DNA of 64,000 nt from Paenibacillus helianthi (lineage in GTDB: Bacteria; Bacillota; Bacilli; Paenibacillales; Paenibacillaceae), in contig NZ_LVWI01000039.1 of NCBI RefSeq assembly GCF_001909055.1, positions 54,361 to 118,360 of the forward strand. Direction: 5' to 3'. The position numbers and the translations under genes are program-made. Position 1 is the first letter of the stretch. Each line of letters opens with the position of its first letter. This document shows, one piece after another, positions 9,668 through 19,533 of this stretch. The notes under the pieces were generated by a model that did not search any database, was not told the DNA's origin, and saw only the letters and a list, made by a program, of their open reading frames with translations.

Positions 9668-9976
9668 ATGAAACAGCGTAAGGTACCGCTGCGCAAATGC
9701 GTTGCAAGCCAGGAGATGATGCCCAAGAAAGAGCTGATTCGCGTGGTGAGAACGCCTGAGGGCGAAGTGCTGATAGACCTGACTGGCAAAAAGTCGGGCC
9801 GGGGAGCTTATATTTGCGGCAAACTGGAATGTTTTAAGCTGGCACAAAAGAATAAAGCACTTGACCGTGCACTCAAATGTCAAGTGAGTCCTGAAATCTA
9901 TGCCCAGCTTGCACGGGATTTTGCATCCGTCGAGGAGCAGTTTCTGGCAGCAAAGGATAGTGAGGACAATGAGTAA
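9668..9976 (+). CDS. rnpM: YlxR/RnpM-family RNA-binding protein
   Basis: Small basic protein of 102 residues (DUF448). It has the family motif with RKCVASQEMMPKKELIRVV near the N-terminus and SGRGAYICGKLEC in the middle. In B. subtilis the orthologue YlxR (RnpM) is reported to bind the RNase P RNA and lower RNase P activity. The ATG follows GAGGGGAGGCGATTGAC. Its stop overlaps the start of the next gene (ATGAGTAA, 9969-9976), so the two are translationally coupled. Confidence 0.9.
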   Translation: MKQRKVPLRKCVASQEMMPKKELIRVVRTPEGEVLIDLTGKKSGRGAYICGKLECFKLAQKNKALDRALKCQVSPEIYAQLARDFASVEEQFLAAKDSEDNE

Positions 9977-10292
9977 GGCACTTTCTTATTTAGGGCTTGC
10001 CATGAGAGCAGGCAAGATTGTCACCGGCGACGAAGCTGTGCTCAAAGCAGTACGGTCTTCGGAGGCGAAGCTGGTCGTCCTCGCAGGTGACGCTTCAGAA
10101 AATACTCAGAAAAAGTTCCGTGACAAGTGCGGAACCTACGATATTCCACTAGTAATCGCATTTCACCGGGATGAACTCGGTGCAAGTATTGGTAAGGACC
10201 GGCGCGTTGTGCTGGCCGTTACGGATAAAGGATTCGCGGAAATGATCTCCAGAGTGCTTGGAGATACTGTCGGAGGTGGAGTTATTGACTAA
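9969..10292 (+). CDS. ylxQ: YlxQ, L7Ae-family ribosomal-type RNA-binding protein
   Basis: A 107-residue protein of the L7Ae/L30e/S12e fold that binds kink-turn RNA. Seen in the sequence: [21 protein letters not shown] and the [14 protein letters not shown] segment, both typical of the family. I chose the ATG at 9969, which overlaps the rnpM stop by eight bases; the longer frame from 9900 runs inside rnpM. The 3' end overlaps the infB start by eight bases (TTGACTAA), giving a tight chain rnpM-ylxQ-infB. Confidence 0.9.
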   Translation: MSKALSYLGLAMRAGKIVTGDEAVLKAVRSSEAKLVVLAGDASENTQKKFRDKCGTYDIPLVIAFHRDELGASIGKDRRVVLAVTDKGFAEMISRVLGDTVGGGVID

Positions 10293-12948
10293 AGAAGACA
10301 ATAAGGATAAGCTGCGCGTGTATGAATACGCGAAATCGCTTAATATGAGCAGTAAAGAAATTATTACAATTCTGAAGCGTTTGAATGTCCCTGTGAATAA
10401 TCATATGAGTGTCATGGAGAATGGCTCCGTGAACAAAGTGGAACAGTTCTTCAAGGATATCAAGTCAAACGCTGCAGCTAAGCGGGACAGCGGAACCAGC
10501 AGCCGTCCGGCAATTGCCGGAACGGTAACCGCCGATCCCCAAAATGCTCAGAATGCCAACAAAAATCAACCGGAAAAGCAGGTAGGTATGAACAGTAACC
10601 AAAACAACAACCAATCGACGACGTCCCCAAGGCCCCAAAGCGGACAAGATTCCCGCAGAGCAACAACAGGTTCCACACAGAATTCCCGTCCGCAGAGCTC
10701 CACTAGCGGCAATCGCCCACAAGGCAGCTCCACAGGCAGCCGTCCGCAAGGCAGCTCCACTGGTGGCAGCCGTCCACAAGGCAGTTCCACTGGTGGCAAC
10801 CGTCCGCAAGGCAGTTCCACCGGTGGCAGCCGTCCGCAAGGTAGTTCTACCGGCGGCAGCCGTCCGCAAGGCAGCTCCACCGGTGGCAGCCGTCCGCAGG
10901 GCAGTTCCACAGGTAGCCGCCCACAAGGCCAAGGCAGCGGTGCACCACGTACTGGCGCACCACAAGGTCAAGGTGGAGCACGTACGGCTGACAGCCGTCC
11001 ACAAGGTCAAGGTGGCGGTGATTTCTCCCGCGGCGGCGACAAAGGTCCCAAAAAGAACACAACTGGTGGCAGACCCAATAACAACAGCGGCCAGAAACGT
11101 TTTGAAGACGGTAAAGGCGGCAATTTCCGCGGCCGTGGCGGCAAGAACAACCGCGGCAGAAATCAGCCGACGGTATACCGTGAAAAAATCGACAACACAC
11201 CGAAGAAGATCATTGTACGCGGCAGCATGACTGTCGGTGAAACAGCTAAGCTGCTTCACAAGGATGCTTCCGAAGTGATCAAGAAGCTGATCTCCATGGG
11301 CGTTATGGCCACAATCAATCAGGAACTTGATATCGATACTATTCTGCTTCTGGCCGGCGAGTTCGGTGTTGAAGTTGAAGTGAAGATCCCGGTGGATGAA
11401 GATAGCTTTGAAACTGTGGAAGAAAATGATTCCGAAGATGATCTGCAGGCCCGTCCTCCGGTTGTAACGATCATGGGTCACGTTGACCATGGTAAAACAA
11501 CTTTGCTCGATGCCATTCGTTCCACGAACGTAACCGGCGGTGAAGCAGGCGGAATCACACAGCATATCGGAGCATACCAAGTCGAAATTAACCACAAAAA
11601 AATCACATTCCTTGATACACCGGGCCATGAAGCGTTTACGGCTATGCGTGCCCGTGGTGCCCAGGTTACGGATATGACGATTATCGTCGTAGCAGCTGAT
11701 GACGGTGTAATGCCGCAGACGGTGGAAGCAATCAACCATGCCAAGGCAGCCGGACTTCCGATCATTGTTGCAGTTAACAAGATCGATAAGCCGGGCGCAG
11801 ATCCTGACAAGGTGAAGCAGGAGCTTACTAGTTATGAACTGGTTCCGGAAGAGTGGGGCGGCGATACGATCTTCGTCAACCTGTCGGCCAAACAGCGTAT
11901 TAACCTGGAAGAGCTGCTGGAAATGATTCTGCTCGTTGCTGAAGTGAATGAGTACAAGGCGAACCCGGACAAACGGGCACGCGGTACTGTTATAGAAGCT
12001 GAACTAGACAAAAACCGTGGACCGGTTGCCCGAATTCTCGTACAGAATGGTACGCTGAAAGTCGGAGACGCCTTTGTAGCAGGTAACTGCTTCGGACGCG
12101 TACGTGCCATGGTCAATGACAAGGGACGCAAGATCAAGGAAGCGGGACCTTCCACACCAGTGGAAATTACCGGTTTGACGGAAGTGCCGCAGGCTGGGGA
12201 TCCGTTCATGGCCTTTGAAGATGAGCGCAAAGCCCGTGCTATTGCTGACAGACGTTCTACGTCTCAGCGCCAGTCCGAGCTGAACACGAACACCCGCGTA
12301 ACGCTGGATGATCTGTTCAAGCACATCAAAGACGGCGAGATCAAAGATCTCAACGTGATCATCAAGGGTGACGTACAAGGTTCGGTAGAGGCACTGAAAG
12401 GCTCCCTGGCCAAAATCGAAGTTGAAGGCGTGCGCGTGAAGATCATTCACAGCGGTGCTGGCGCGATTACGGAATCCGACATCACCTTGGCGGCAGCATC
12501 CAATGCTATCGTTATCGGCTTCAACGTTCGTCCGGATACACAGACGAAAGCAGCTGCCGAACAGGAGAAAGTGGATGTGCGTCTGCACAACATCATCTAC
12601 AATGTAATTGAAGAAATTGAAAGTGCGATGAAAGGGATGCTTGATCCCATCTACAAAGAGAACGTTATCGGCCATGCTGAAGTGCGTAATGTCTTCAAAA
12701 TCAGCAAAGTGGGTACTATTGCAGGATGTATGGTTACTTCCGGCAAAATTACCCGCAATGCCGAAATGCGCCTGATCCGCAGCGGTATCGTTGTTTTCCA
12801 AGGCAAGATCGACACCTTGAAACGTTTCAAAGATGATGCAAAAGAAGTGGCGCAGGGTTATGAATGCGGCATAACTTTGGAACGCTATAATGATGTCGTT
12901 GAAGGCGACATTATCGAAGCGTTCATCATGGAAACGGTAGAGCGCTAA
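10285..12948 (+). CDS. infB: Translation initiation factor IF-2
   Basis: GTPase that brings initiator tRNA to the 30S subunit, 887 residues. In order: short N-terminal IF2N domain ([18 protein letters not shown]), a long low-complexity glycine/serine/arginine region with decapeptide repeats of [10 protein letters not shown] (about residues 138-215), a second IF2N domain, the G domain with [10 protein letters not shown] at 397-406, DTPGHEAF and NKID, then domains II-IV. The TTG at 10285 follows GGAGGTGGA; a TTG at 10258 has no ribosome site. The tandem repeats also keep a false 424-codon frame open on the other strand. Confidence 0.96.
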   Translation: MTKEDNKDKLRVYEYAKSLNMSSKEIITILKRLNVPVNNHMSVMENGSVNKVEQFFKDIKSNAAAKRDSGTSSRPAIAGTVTADPQNAQNANKNQPEKQVGMNSNQNNNQSTTSPRPQSGQDSRRATTGSTQNSRPQSSTSGNRPQGSSTGSRPQGSSTGGSRPQGSSTGGNRPQGSSTGGSRPQGSSTGGSRPQGSSTGGSRPQGSSTGSRPQGQGSGAPRTGAPQGQGGARTADSRPQGQGGGDFSRGGDKGPKKNTTGGRPNNNSGQKRFEDGKGGNFRGRGGKNNRGRNQPTVYREKIDNTPKKIIVRGSMTVGETAKLLHKDASEVIKKLISMGVMATINQELDIDTILLLAGEFGVEVEVKIPVDEDSFETVEENDSEDDLQARPPVVTIMGHVDHGKTTLLDAIRSTNVTGGEAGGITQHIGAYQVEINHKKITFLDTPGHEAFTAMRARGAQVTDMTIIVVAADDGVMPQTVEAINHAKAAGLPIIVAVNKIDKPGADPDKVKQELTSYELVPEEWGGDTIFVNLSAKQRINLEELLEMILLVAEVNEYKANPDKRARGTVIEAELDKNRGPVARILVQNGTLKVGDAFVAGNCFGRVRAMVNDKGRKIKEAGPSTPVEITGLTEVPQAGDPFMAFEDERKARAIADRRSTSQRQSELNTNTRVTLDDLFKHIKDGEIKDLNVIIKGDVQGSVEALKGSLAKIEVEGVRVKIIHSGAGAITESDITLAAASNAIVIGFNVRPDTQTKAAAEQEKVDVRLHNIIYNVIEEIESAMKGMLDPIYKENVIGHAEVRNVFKISKVGTIAGCMVTSGKITRNAEMRLIRSGIVVFQGKIDTLKRFKDDAKEVAQGYECGITLERYNDVVEGDIIEAFIMETVER
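10697..10930 (+). repeat. Tandem 30-base repeats inside infB
   Basis: About seven or eight units of 27-30 bases encode [10 protein letters not shown] or GSSTGSRPQ. Units differ at synonymous positions (for example ggcagctcc / ggcagttcc / ggtagttct), so they are old enough to have diverged at the DNA level while the peptide stayed constant. All length changes are multiples of three. Confidence 0.9.
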
Positions 12949-12965
12949 GCGAAGAGGTGATATAG

Positions 12966-13319
12966 ATGTCTAAAATCAGAGCCGGACGGGTTGGCGAACA
13001 GATCAAAAAAGAACTGAGCCAGCTCATCCAAAGCGGTCTAAAAGACCCGCGCATCGGGTTTGTGACAGTAACCGGCGTAGACGTGACCAACGATCTGTCG
13101 CAGGCGAAAGTCTACCTGAGCGTATTTGGGGATGAAGAGCAGGTCACAGGTTCACTCAAAGCGATTGAGAAAGCCAACGGTTTTCTCCGCTCGGAGCTTG
13201 GCAAAGCGATCCGCCTTCGTCATACCCCTGAGCTGATCTTCAAGATTGACGAATCCGTTGCATACGGAAGCCATATCGAGAAGCTGCTTGGTGAAATTGG
13301 CAAGAACGAAGAAAGCTAG
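12966..13319 (+). CDS. rbfA: Ribosome-binding factor A
   Basis: A 117-residue KH-type protein that matures the 5' end of 16S rRNA in the 30S subunit. The segment [17 protein letters not shown] at the N-terminus and [27 protein letters not shown] are diagnostic. The ATG follows GAAGAGGTGA 17 bases behind infB. In B. subtilis ylxP lies between infB and rbfA; here it is absent and rbfA follows infB directly. Confidence 0.95.
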   Translation: MSKIRAGRVGEQIKKELSQLIQSGLKDPRIGFVTVTGVDVTNDLSQAKVYLSVFGDEEQVTGSLKAIEKANGFLRSELGKAIRLRHTPELIFKIDESVAYGSHIEKLLGEIGKNEES

Positions 13320-13340
13320 GAAACATAAAGGAGACGGCGA

Positions 13341-14318
13341 ATGCAGAGCTATGAACAAAGTCTCCAGCAGACCCGTAAGTTTCTGCTGGAACACGACGAT
13401 TATCTTGTAGTGTCGCATGTTCAGCCGGACGGAGATGCAGTCAGCTCCACCCTCGCGGTGGGCTGGCTTCTCTCATGTCTGGGCAAAAAATATACTATGC
13501 TGAACGAAGGGCCGATCCCGCAACGGATGGAATACTTATGGCATGCTGATGAGATTGTTAACCTGGCCGACGGCGATCTGTCTCGACAATACCAGAATGT
13601 CATTTGTGTTGATTGTGCCGATTTTCAGCGTGTAGGGCTTACCCAGCGTCATTTTGCCACCGATGCCCTCATCGTGAATATAGATCATCATCCTACGAAT
13701 AACGGTTATGGCTACGTTACGCTGATTAAACCGGATGCTGCTGCGACTGCGGAAATTTTGTTCGATCTGTTGAAGACGTTTGAGGTGGAGTGGGATATCG
13801 ATATCGCCACAGCTCTCTATACCGGACTGTTAACGGATACCGGAGGTTTTCGTTACAGCAATACTTCCCCTAAAGTGATGGCTGCAGTTTCCGAGCTGCT
13901 TGAACTCGGTGTAAATGGGCCAACGCTTGCGGAAACGCTGCTCGAGGAGATGACCCTGGCACAACTCAAGGTGCTGAACCGGGCACTAAGTACTTTGCAG
14001 CTATCGCCGGAAGGCGAAATAGCCTGGGTATCAGTGACACCTCAAGATATGCTGGATTGTGAAGCCGCAAACGAAGATCTTGAAGGTATCGTGAACTATC
14101 CGCGCAATATCCGTGGTGTGGAGGTAGGAATCCTGTTCAAGGTTATTCATGAGCGTGCCGTGAAGGTTAGCTTGCGTTCCGCAGGTAAAGTAGATGTTGC
14201 CGCTTTGGCGCAAAGTTTTGGTGGAGGCGGACACACCCGCGCTGCGGGTGCACGTATTGATGCCACACTGGAAGATGCTATTCCAATGGTACTTCAGGAG
14301 GTCAGACGTCATTTATGA
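13341..14318 (+). CDS. nrnA: Bifunctional oligoribonuclease / 3'-phosphoadenosine phosphatase NrnA
   Basis: DHH-family phosphoesterase of 325 residues that degrades short RNA oligonucleotides and dephosphorylates pAp. Visible motifs: SHVQPDGDAVSS (motif I, DxD), CVDCADFQRVG, NIDHHPTNNGYG (the DHH motif), GLLTDTGGFRYSNT, and GGGGHTRAAGA in the C-terminal DHHA1 domain. ATG after AAGGAGACGGCGA. Its stop overlaps the truB start as ATGA. Confidence 0.93.
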   Translation: MQSYEQSLQQTRKFLLEHDDYLVVSHVQPDGDAVSSTLAVGWLLSCLGKKYTMLNEGPIPQRMEYLWHADEIVNLADGDLSRQYQNVICVDCADFQRVGLTQRHFATDALIVNIDHHPTNNGYGYVTLIKPDAAATAEILFDLLKTFEVEWDIDIATALYTGLLTDTGGFRYSNTSPKVMAAVSELLELGVNGPTLAETLLEEMTLAQLKVLNRALSTLQLSPEGEIAWVSVTPQDMLDCEAANEDLEGIVNYPRNIRGVEVGILFKVIHERAVKVSLRSAGKVDVAALAQSFGGGGHTRAAGARIDATLEDAIPMVLQEVRRHL

Positions 14319-15229
14319 GTGAGCTTACAGGTGTTTTGGCTGTGTATAAGCCTGCCGGATTCACTTCACATGATGTTGTTGCCAAAGCCAGACGTATTCT
14401 CGGTATGAAACGGATCGGGCACACGGGCACGCTTGATCCCCAGGTGACCGGTGTTTTGCCGCTCTGCCTTGGACGGGCAACACGTGTCGTTGAATACATT
14501 CAGGAGCTCCCCAAAGAATATGTAGCCACGCTGAGACTAGGAGTATCCAGTGATACAGAGGATTTAACCGGGACGATTACGGAAACGGTTGAAGAAGTCC
14601 ATGTCACTGAAGCTGAAGTACTCGCTGTGCTTAATTCTTTCAAAGGCGTGATTTCTCAGGTTCCACCCATGTATTCCGCAGTCAAGGTTGACGGCAAACG
14701 TCTATATGAACTCGCCAGAGAAGGCAAAACAGTGGAGCGTAAAAGCCGCGAAGTGGAAATCTATGAGATTGAGATGACTGGTATGGTCTGGAACGGCAAT
14801 CATCCCGATATTACATTTCGTGTCCTGTGTTCCAAAGGTACTTATATCCGTACACTTTGTGTGGATATCGGACGGGCACTCGGACTTCCTGGAGTCATGG
14901 TTAAGCTTGAACGAACCATGTCGGCAGGGATAGCGGCCAGTCATTGCTTAACCCTTGAGCAAATAGCTGAATACAAAGAAGCAGGTACACTTGGGGAACA
15001 TTTAATTGCAGCGGATGAAGCCATCTCCCATTTGCCCAGCCATACAGTGATGGATGAGAAAAAGAAAGCAGCTCTGCAGGGGCAGCGTCTGTCGATCCGT
15101 TATGTGGCGCCTGAAGTGAAACAGAATGGACATTTTCGCCTGTATGACGTTAAGGGCGAATTCCTGGGCATTTATGAATTAGAAGATACAGGGGCGATCG
15201 CACCCGTTAAGGTATTTGCACAAGTATAA
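14315..15229 (+). CDS. truB: tRNA pseudouridine-55 synthase
   Basis: Converts U55 in the T-loop of tRNA to pseudouridine; 304 residues. The N-terminal KPAGFTSHDVV and GHTGTLDPQVTGVLPLCLG carry the catalytic aspartate (in TLDP), followed by YVATLRLG and SKGTYIRTLCVDIG. The C-terminal part is the PUA domain. Starts four bases inside nrnA (ATGA), so translation is coupled. The usual TLDPxATG reads TLDPQVTG here, a small change next to the catalytic residue. Confidence 0.95.
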   Translation: MSELTGVLAVYKPAGFTSHDVVAKARRILGMKRIGHTGTLDPQVTGVLPLCLGRATRVVEYIQELPKEYVATLRLGVSSDTEDLTGTITETVEEVHVTEAEVLAVLNSFKGVISQVPPMYSAVKVDGKRLYELAREGKTVERKSREVEIYEIEMTGMVWNGNHPDITFRVLCSKGTYIRTLCVDIGRALGLPGVMVKLERTMSAGIAASHCLTLEQIAEYKEAGTLGEHLIAADEAISHLPSHTVMDEKKKAALQGQRLSIRYVAPEVKQNGHFRLYDVKGEFLGIYELEDTGAIAPVKVFAQV

Positions 15230-15268
15230 CTTTTTATTTCATTTAGTGAATTGTAGGTGAGAAACAGC

Positions 15269-16216
15269 GTGAGAACCGTAACCTTAAGCTATCCGATACT
15301 GCCGGAGACCGCAGCACTGTGGGCACGGCCGCAAGTGGCCGCTCTGGGTCAGTTTGACGGACTGCACCGTGGACATGCCAGTGTCATTGCATCCGCTGTT
15401 GCTCTGGCCCGTCAAGAAGGTATACCGGCTTCAGTCATGACCTTCCATCCGCATCCTAAGGATGTTATGGGCAAAGGAGACTATGATGGATATCTGACTC
15501 CTCCAAAGGACAAGCAGGAGATCCTTGCGGGTATGGGTGTCGATATTTTGTATATCATTGAATTTAATGAGCAGCTTTCAAAAGTAAGTCCGGAGGATTT
15601 TGTATCATTGATGCTGCTGCCACTTCAGATTGTAACCGCCGTGGTCGGCTTTGATTTCCGTTTCGGCTACCTTGGAAAGGGTGACCCTGAACGGCTTCAA
15701 GAGCTGGGTCAAGGGGCAATGAGTGTTGTGACTGCGCCTCCGTTCCTAATTGAGGGAGAGAAGGTAAGCAGCTCTGGAATTCGGAAAAGTCTCCAAAATG
15801 GGGAAATTACCCTGGCGAATACATGGTTCGGACGCTGTTATCATCTGCGGGGAACAGTGGTGCATGGAGAGAAGCGTGGACGCACCATAGGGTTCCCAAC
15901 AGCTAATGTGCAACTTGAGGATCGTTATGTTATTCCTGCCAAGGGTGTTTATGCGGTCAGAGTATTTTATAAAGATGAAGTTCTTCACGGGGTAATGAAC
16001 GTTGGTGTGAAGCCAACCTTCCATGAAGGAGTAACAGCGCCTAGCTTTGAGGTGCATGTGTTTGATTTTGCGGGGGATATATACGGACAGGAGCTTGAGT
16101 TGGAGCTGGTCGCATTCATCCGTCCTGAGCGAAAGTTTGACTCCATCGGCGCCTTGATCGCACAAATTGGTGAGGATGCTGAGACGGCAAAAAGTCTGCT
16201 GGAAGATCAATCCTGA
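15269..16216 (+). CDS. ribF: Bifunctional riboflavin kinase / FAD synthetase
   Basis: Makes FMN and FAD from riboflavin; 315 residues. The N-terminal FMN adenylyltransferase has LGQFDGLHRGHASVI and the HxGH motif; the C-terminal flavokinase has GRTIGFPTANV. I chose the GTG at 15269, eight bases after TAGGTGAG; the GTG at 15257 overlaps that ribosome site. No FMN riboswitch is visible upstream. Last gene of this block before the separate rpsO promoter. Confidence 0.94.
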   Translation: MRTVTLSYPILPETAALWARPQVAALGQFDGLHRGHASVIASAVALARQEGIPASVMTFHPHPKDVMGKGDYDGYLTPPKDKQEILAGMGVDILYIIEFNEQLSKVSPEDFVSLMLLPLQIVTAVVGFDFRFGYLGKGDPERLQELGQGAMSVVTAPPFLIEGEKVSSSGIRKSLQNGEITLANTWFGRCYHLRGTVVHGEKRGRTIGFPTANVQLEDRYVIPAKGVYAVRVFYKDEVLHGVMNVGVKPTFHEGVTAPSFEVHVFDFAGDIYGQELELELVAFIRPERKFDSIGALIAQIGEDAETAKSLLEDQS

Positions 16217-16234
16217 TTCACAGTGGACATGCCG

Positions 16235-16263
16235 TTTACATTTGTCTACGAAGGTGCTATACT
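16235..16263 (+). promoter_or_regulatory. Sigma-A promoter of rpsO
   Basis: TTTACA (16235-16240), 17-base spacer, TATACT (16258-16263). The leader of about 97 bases before the rpsO ATG is long enough to hold an S15 autoregulatory structure, but I cannot confirm one by eye. Confidence 0.72.
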
Positions 16264-16366
16264 GATTAACGTTGCTGGAATAACAGCATCATAACCTTAG
16301 CTTGGTTGCATGTTCTCACCGACGGTGACGAGGCTATTGGCGATTATATTGAAGGAGGTGAACAGG

Positions 16367-16636
16367 ATGGCATTGACTCAAGAACGTAAACACCAATTGA
16401 TCGACGAGCACAAAACTCATGAATCCGATACTGGATCCCCTGAGGTGCAAGTTGCTATCCTTACGGAGAACATCGTTAATTTGACTGACCACTTGCGTAC
16501 GCACAAGAAGGATCATCATTCCCGTCGCGGACTGCTGAAGATGGTTGGACAACGTCGTAAACTGCTGGCGTATTTGAAAAACAAAGACATCAGACGTTAC
16601 AGCGCCCTGATCGAAAAACTGGGATTGCGTCGCTAA
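16367..16636 (+). CDS. rpsO: 30S ribosomal protein S15
   Basis: An 89-residue primary 16S rRNA-binding protein, the exact usual length. The sequence from [16 protein letters not shown] to the C-terminal IEKLGLRR, including [13 protein letters not shown] and [15 protein letters not shown], is typical. The ATG at 16367 follows GAAGGAGGTGAACAGG, an almost ideal ribosome site; the longer frame from 16310 is not used. Own promoter upstream and own terminator downstream, followed by pnp as in many bacteria. Confidence 0.97.
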   Translation: MALTQERKHQLIDEHKTHESDTGSPEVQVAILTENIVNLTDHLRTHKKDHHSRRGLLKMVGQRRKLLAYLKNKDIRRYSALIEKLGLRR

Positions 16637-16659
16637 TTTTCCATAATCTTTACCCTAAA

Positions 16660-16723
16660 GCAGCCTGGTTGTATACCGTATGTCCTTCTTACGAGCGACA
16701 GCGGGACAGCCGGGTTGCTTTTT
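16660..16723 (+). terminator. Intrinsic terminator after rpsO
   Basis: Arms GCAGCCTGGTTGT (16660-16672) and ACAGCCGGGTTGC (16706-16718) pair over 13 positions with three G-U pairs, followed by TTTTT. Confidence 0.75.
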
Positions 16724-16770
16724 GAAAATTTAGGGGAAACTATGGTAAGCAGCAAGTGGATATGATTTGC

Positions 16771-17022
16771 ACAAAACGGCTACTTAACCTCATCTTGAGG
16801 ACAAGCCGTTTTTGCTTGAAATATAAGAATTTATAGTCCTTGTGCTATAGGTGATCCTTATATTTTTGAGGAAAGAGGAGAGCTTAATTTACATACGGTG
16901 AAGCCGTTTCTTCTTAAAAGATAAGGATTTATATGTTCCACGCTATAAAATTTCCTTCTCTTTCTCGCTGAAACGAATACCGTCCTTATTAGGACGGCAT
17001 AGCCGTTTCCACTTGTATAACT
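16771..17022 (+). repeat. Cluster of hairpin repeat elements before pnp
   Basis: Most of the 460-base rpsO-pnp gap is filled by three related units. Unit 1 (16773-16818) has arms AAAACGGCT / AAGCCGTTTT and ends TTTGCTTG. Unit 2 (about 16819-16920) starts ATATAAGAATTTATAG and ends with GGTGAAGCCGTTTCTTCTT. Unit 3 (about 16921-17015) runs from ATAAGGATTTATATGTTCCA to a hairpin with GCTGAAACG, CCGTCC, AGGACGG and AGCCGTTTCCACTTG. A close copy of unit 3 is at about 19320-19422. No coding content is visible. Function is unknown; the elements may act as transcript hairpins or be non-autonomous mobile repeats. Confidence 0.7.
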
Positions 17023-17096
17023 TACGTTTTACTTAAGGTTAACATTGAACCTGCGATCGTGAACGGCGGGTCTACTACCATTCAAGGAGGGATTTT

Positions 17097-19199
17097 ATGG
17101 AAAAACGTGTAGAAATGCTACTTGGCGGAAGACGCCTTGTACTTGAAACGGGCCGATTGGCCAAACAGGCAAATGCTGCAGTTATGGTCCGTTATGGTGA
17201 TACTTCAGTATTGTGTACGGTTACAGCGTCCAGTGAGCCTAAAGATCTGGATTTTTTCCCGCTTACAGTTAACTACGAGGAAAGACTATATGCAGTTGGT
17301 AAAATTCCCGGTGGATTTATCAAACGTGAGGGCAGACCCAGCGAGAAAGCGATTCTGTCCAGCCGTCTGACGGACCGCCCGATTCGCCCATTGTTTCCTG
17401 AAGGATTCCGCAATGATGTACAGGTTCTCAATCTGGTAATGAGTGTGGATCAGGATTGTGCACCTGATATTGCGGCTATGATTGGTACTTCAGCTGCACT
17501 CAGTATTTCCGACGTACCTTTCAGCGGTCCAATCGGCGGCGTGGCAGTTGGCCGCATAAATGGTGAATTCATCATTAATCCTGATGTTGCGCAGCAAGCG
17601 GTCAGCGATATTTATGTAGTTGTAGCCGGAACTAAGGACGCCATCATGATGGTGGAAGCAGAAGCCAATGAAGTGCCGGAAGATGTGATGCTGGAAGCCA
17701 TCATGTTCGGACATGATGAAGTCCGCAAGATTGTAGCTGTGATCGAAGAACTGGTTGCGGTTGCCGGTAAAGAAAAAATGGCAGTGAAACTGCATACTGT
17801 AAATGCGGATGTAAATGCTGAAGTTCGCGCGTATGCTCAGATTCGCTTAGTGGAAGCAGTGAAGATCGCCGAGAAGCATGCCCGTCAGGATGCCATCGAT
17901 TTGATTAACAATGAAACGGTGGAGTATTTCGCAGAGAAATACATAGAAACACCGGAGCTTCTGAAAGATGTCAAGGAAGTGCTGCATGATATCGTGAAGG
18001 ATGAAGTAAGACGCCTGATCACACATGACAAGATCCGTCCGGATGGACGCAAGCTGGATGAAATTCGTCCCATTGAATGTGATACTGCTCTGCTGCCACG
18101 CACACATGGTTCCGGTCTCTTCACACGTGGACAGACTCAGATCCTTAGCGTATGTACGCTTGGAGCGCTCGGCGATGTGCAAATTCTCGATGGAATTGAT
18201 CCGACTGAGACCAAACGCTTCATGCACCACTACAACTTTCCTCCGTTCAGCGTAGGGGAAGCTCGTCCGCTTAGAGCACCTGGTCGCCGCGAGATTGGAC
18301 ATGGAGCCCTGGGTGAACGCGCGTTGTCCAAAGTCATCCCAAGTGAAACAGAATTCCCGTACACGATTCGTCTGGTATCAGAAGCCATTGAATCCAACGG
18401 ATCAACTTCACAAGCGAGTATCTGCGCCAGTATTCTGGCAATGATGGATGCGGGTGTGCCAATTAAGGCACCTGTAGCCGGTGTAGCTATGGGTCTGATC
18501 AAAGACGGAGATCATGTCTCGATTCTGACCGATATTCAAGGGATGGAAGATCATCTAGGCGATATGGACTTTAAGGTAGCTGGTACGGCTGAAGGTGTTA
18601 CGGCGATTCAGATGGATATCAAAATCGACGGCATCGACCGTAAGATTCTTCAGGATGCGCTGCAGCAGGCCAAAGAAGGACGGATGTTCATCTTGGGCAA
18701 AATGATGGAAGCCATCTCCGAACCTAGAACAAGCCTGTCTAAATATGCTCCGAAAATCATTATCATCAACATCAATCCGGACAAAATCCGAGATGTTATC
18801 GGTGCGGGCGGCAAGATCATCAACAAAATCATTGAGGAAACCGGCGTGAAAATCGACATCGAGCAGGATGGTCGTGTCTTTATCGGATCTTCAGACGAAG
18901 CGATGATTCAAAAAGCTCGCGGAATTATCGAAGGCATTGTGCGTGAAGTGCAGGTCGGCGAAATCTATGTAGGTACAGTCAGACGTATCGAGAAGTTTGG
19001 TGCATTTGTTGAACTGATTCCGGGTAAAGACGGATTGGTGCACATTTCTCAGCTGTCCACAGAGCGTGTAGCCAAGGTAGAGGATGTAGTGGCCATCGGC
19101 GATACGATTACTGTCAAAGTAACCGAAATCGACCAGCAGGGCCGCGTCAATCTGTCACGTAAAGCTGTACTGACTTCGGAAGGCGCAGCCAAAGCGTAA
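17097..19199 (+). CDS. pnp: Polyribonucleotide nucleotidyltransferase (PNPase)
   Basis: Phosphorolytic 3'-5' exoribonuclease of 700 residues, main mRNA-degrading exonuclease in Bacillales. Order: first RNase PH domain (from [16 protein letters not shown]), alpha-helical linker, second RNase PH domain ([31 protein letters not shown]), KH domain ([16 protein letters not shown] near 563) and S1 domain ([20 protein letters not shown] near 622). The ATG follows CAAGGAGGGATTTT. The leader contains several hairpins (see the repeat entry), of possible relevance to the known PNPase self-control of its own message in other bacteria. Confidence 0.97.
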   Translation: MEKRVEMLLGGRRLVLETGRLAKQANAAVMVRYGDTSVLCTVTASSEPKDLDFFPLTVNYEERLYAVGKIPGGFIKREGRPSEKAILSSRLTDRPIRPLFPEGFRNDVQVLNLVMSVDQDCAPDIAAMIGTSAALSISDVPFSGPIGGVAVGRINGEFIINPDVAQQAVSDIYVVVAGTKDAIMMVEAEANEVPEDVMLEAIMFGHDEVRKIVAVIEELVAVAGKEKMAVKLHTVNADVNAEVRAYAQIRLVEAVKIAEKHARQDAIDLINNETVEYFAEKYIETPELLKDVKEVLHDIVKDEVRRLITHDKIRPDGRKLDEIRPIECDTALLPRTHGSGLFTRGQTQILSVCTLGALGDVQILDGIDPTETKRFMHHYNFPPFSVGEARPLRAPGRREIGHGALGERALSKVIPSETEFPYTIRLVSEAIESNGSTSQASICASILAMMDAGVPIKAPVAGVAMGLIKDGDHVSILTDIQGMEDHLGDMDFKVAGTAEGVTAIQMDIKIDGIDRKILQDALQQAKEGRMFILGKMMEAISEPRTSLSKYAPKIIIININPDKIRDVIGAGGKIINKIIEETGVKIDIEQDGRVFIGSSDEAMIQKARGIIEGIVREVQVGEIYVGTVRRIEKFGAFVELIPGKDGLVHISQLSTERVAKVEDVVAIGDTITVKVTEIDQQGRVNLSRKAVLTSEGAAKA

Positions 19200-19238
19200 T
19201 TTCACTGTTACTTCAAATCAGGTTAAATGTATGAATGG

Positions 19239-19275
19239 GAAGAGACAGAAGCAATTTCGTTCTGGCTCTTTTTTT
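19239..19275 (+). terminator. Intrinsic terminator after pnp
   Basis: AAGAGACAGAA (19240-19250) pairs with TTCTGGCTCTT (19260-19270) apart from one mismatch, followed by a run of seven T. Confidence 0.75.
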
Positions 19276-19319
19276 AAATGTATATCCGGGTAACCAAGCT
19301 CCACGCTGTGGGGCTATTT

Positions 19320-19422
19320 TCAAATATAGAATTTATATGTTTCACACAATAAATTATCCTTATATTTCTCGCTGAAACGGCTACCGTCCTAAAAAAAGGA
19401 CGGCGTAGCCGTTTCTACTTGA
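19320..19422 (+). repeat. Second copy of the pnp-region hairpin repeat
   Basis: From ATATAGAATTTATATGTTTC to GCCGTTTCTACTTG this matches unit 3 at 16921-17015 along most of its length. The 3' half forms a long hairpin: GAAACGGCTACCGTCC and GGACGGCGTAGCCGTTTC pair over 16 positions with a two-base bulge, around an A-rich loop. Fills much of the 334-base pnp-ylxY gap. Confidence 0.75.
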
Positions 19423-19429
19423 GTTGCAG

Positions 19430-19458
19430 TCATATTTTCCTCCGGGGGTTCATAGGCT
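19430..19458 (+). promoter_or_regulatory. Candidate sigma-E promoter for ylxY
   Basis: TCATATT (19430-19436), 14-base spacer and CATAGGCT (19451-19458) match the sigma-E -35 (KMATATT) fully and the -10 (CATACAMT) at six of eight positions. It sits 75 bases before a gene of a sporulation-associated family. A small perfect hairpin GGGACA-AAG-TGTCCC follows at 19459-19473. Confidence 0.42.
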
Positions 19459-19533
19459 GGGACAAAGTGTCCCTGCACCTGCTCTGCGCCGGGACCGACA
19501 AATGAACCGTTTCTGCCGGGGAGGAAAGACGTC

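Noticed and set aside
10697..10930. Regular 30-base repeats as a CRISPR array
   Set aside because: Units are contiguous without spacers, in frame, and code for a conserved decapeptide.
10465..11739. 424-codon open frame on the minus strand across infB
   Set aside because: It is the shadow of the Gly/Ser/Arg repeat region and G domain of infB, is rich in A, T and C repeats, and has no ribosome site or family motif.
15230..15268. FMN riboswitch before ribF
   Set aside because: The gap is only 39 bases and lacks the conserved RFN core.
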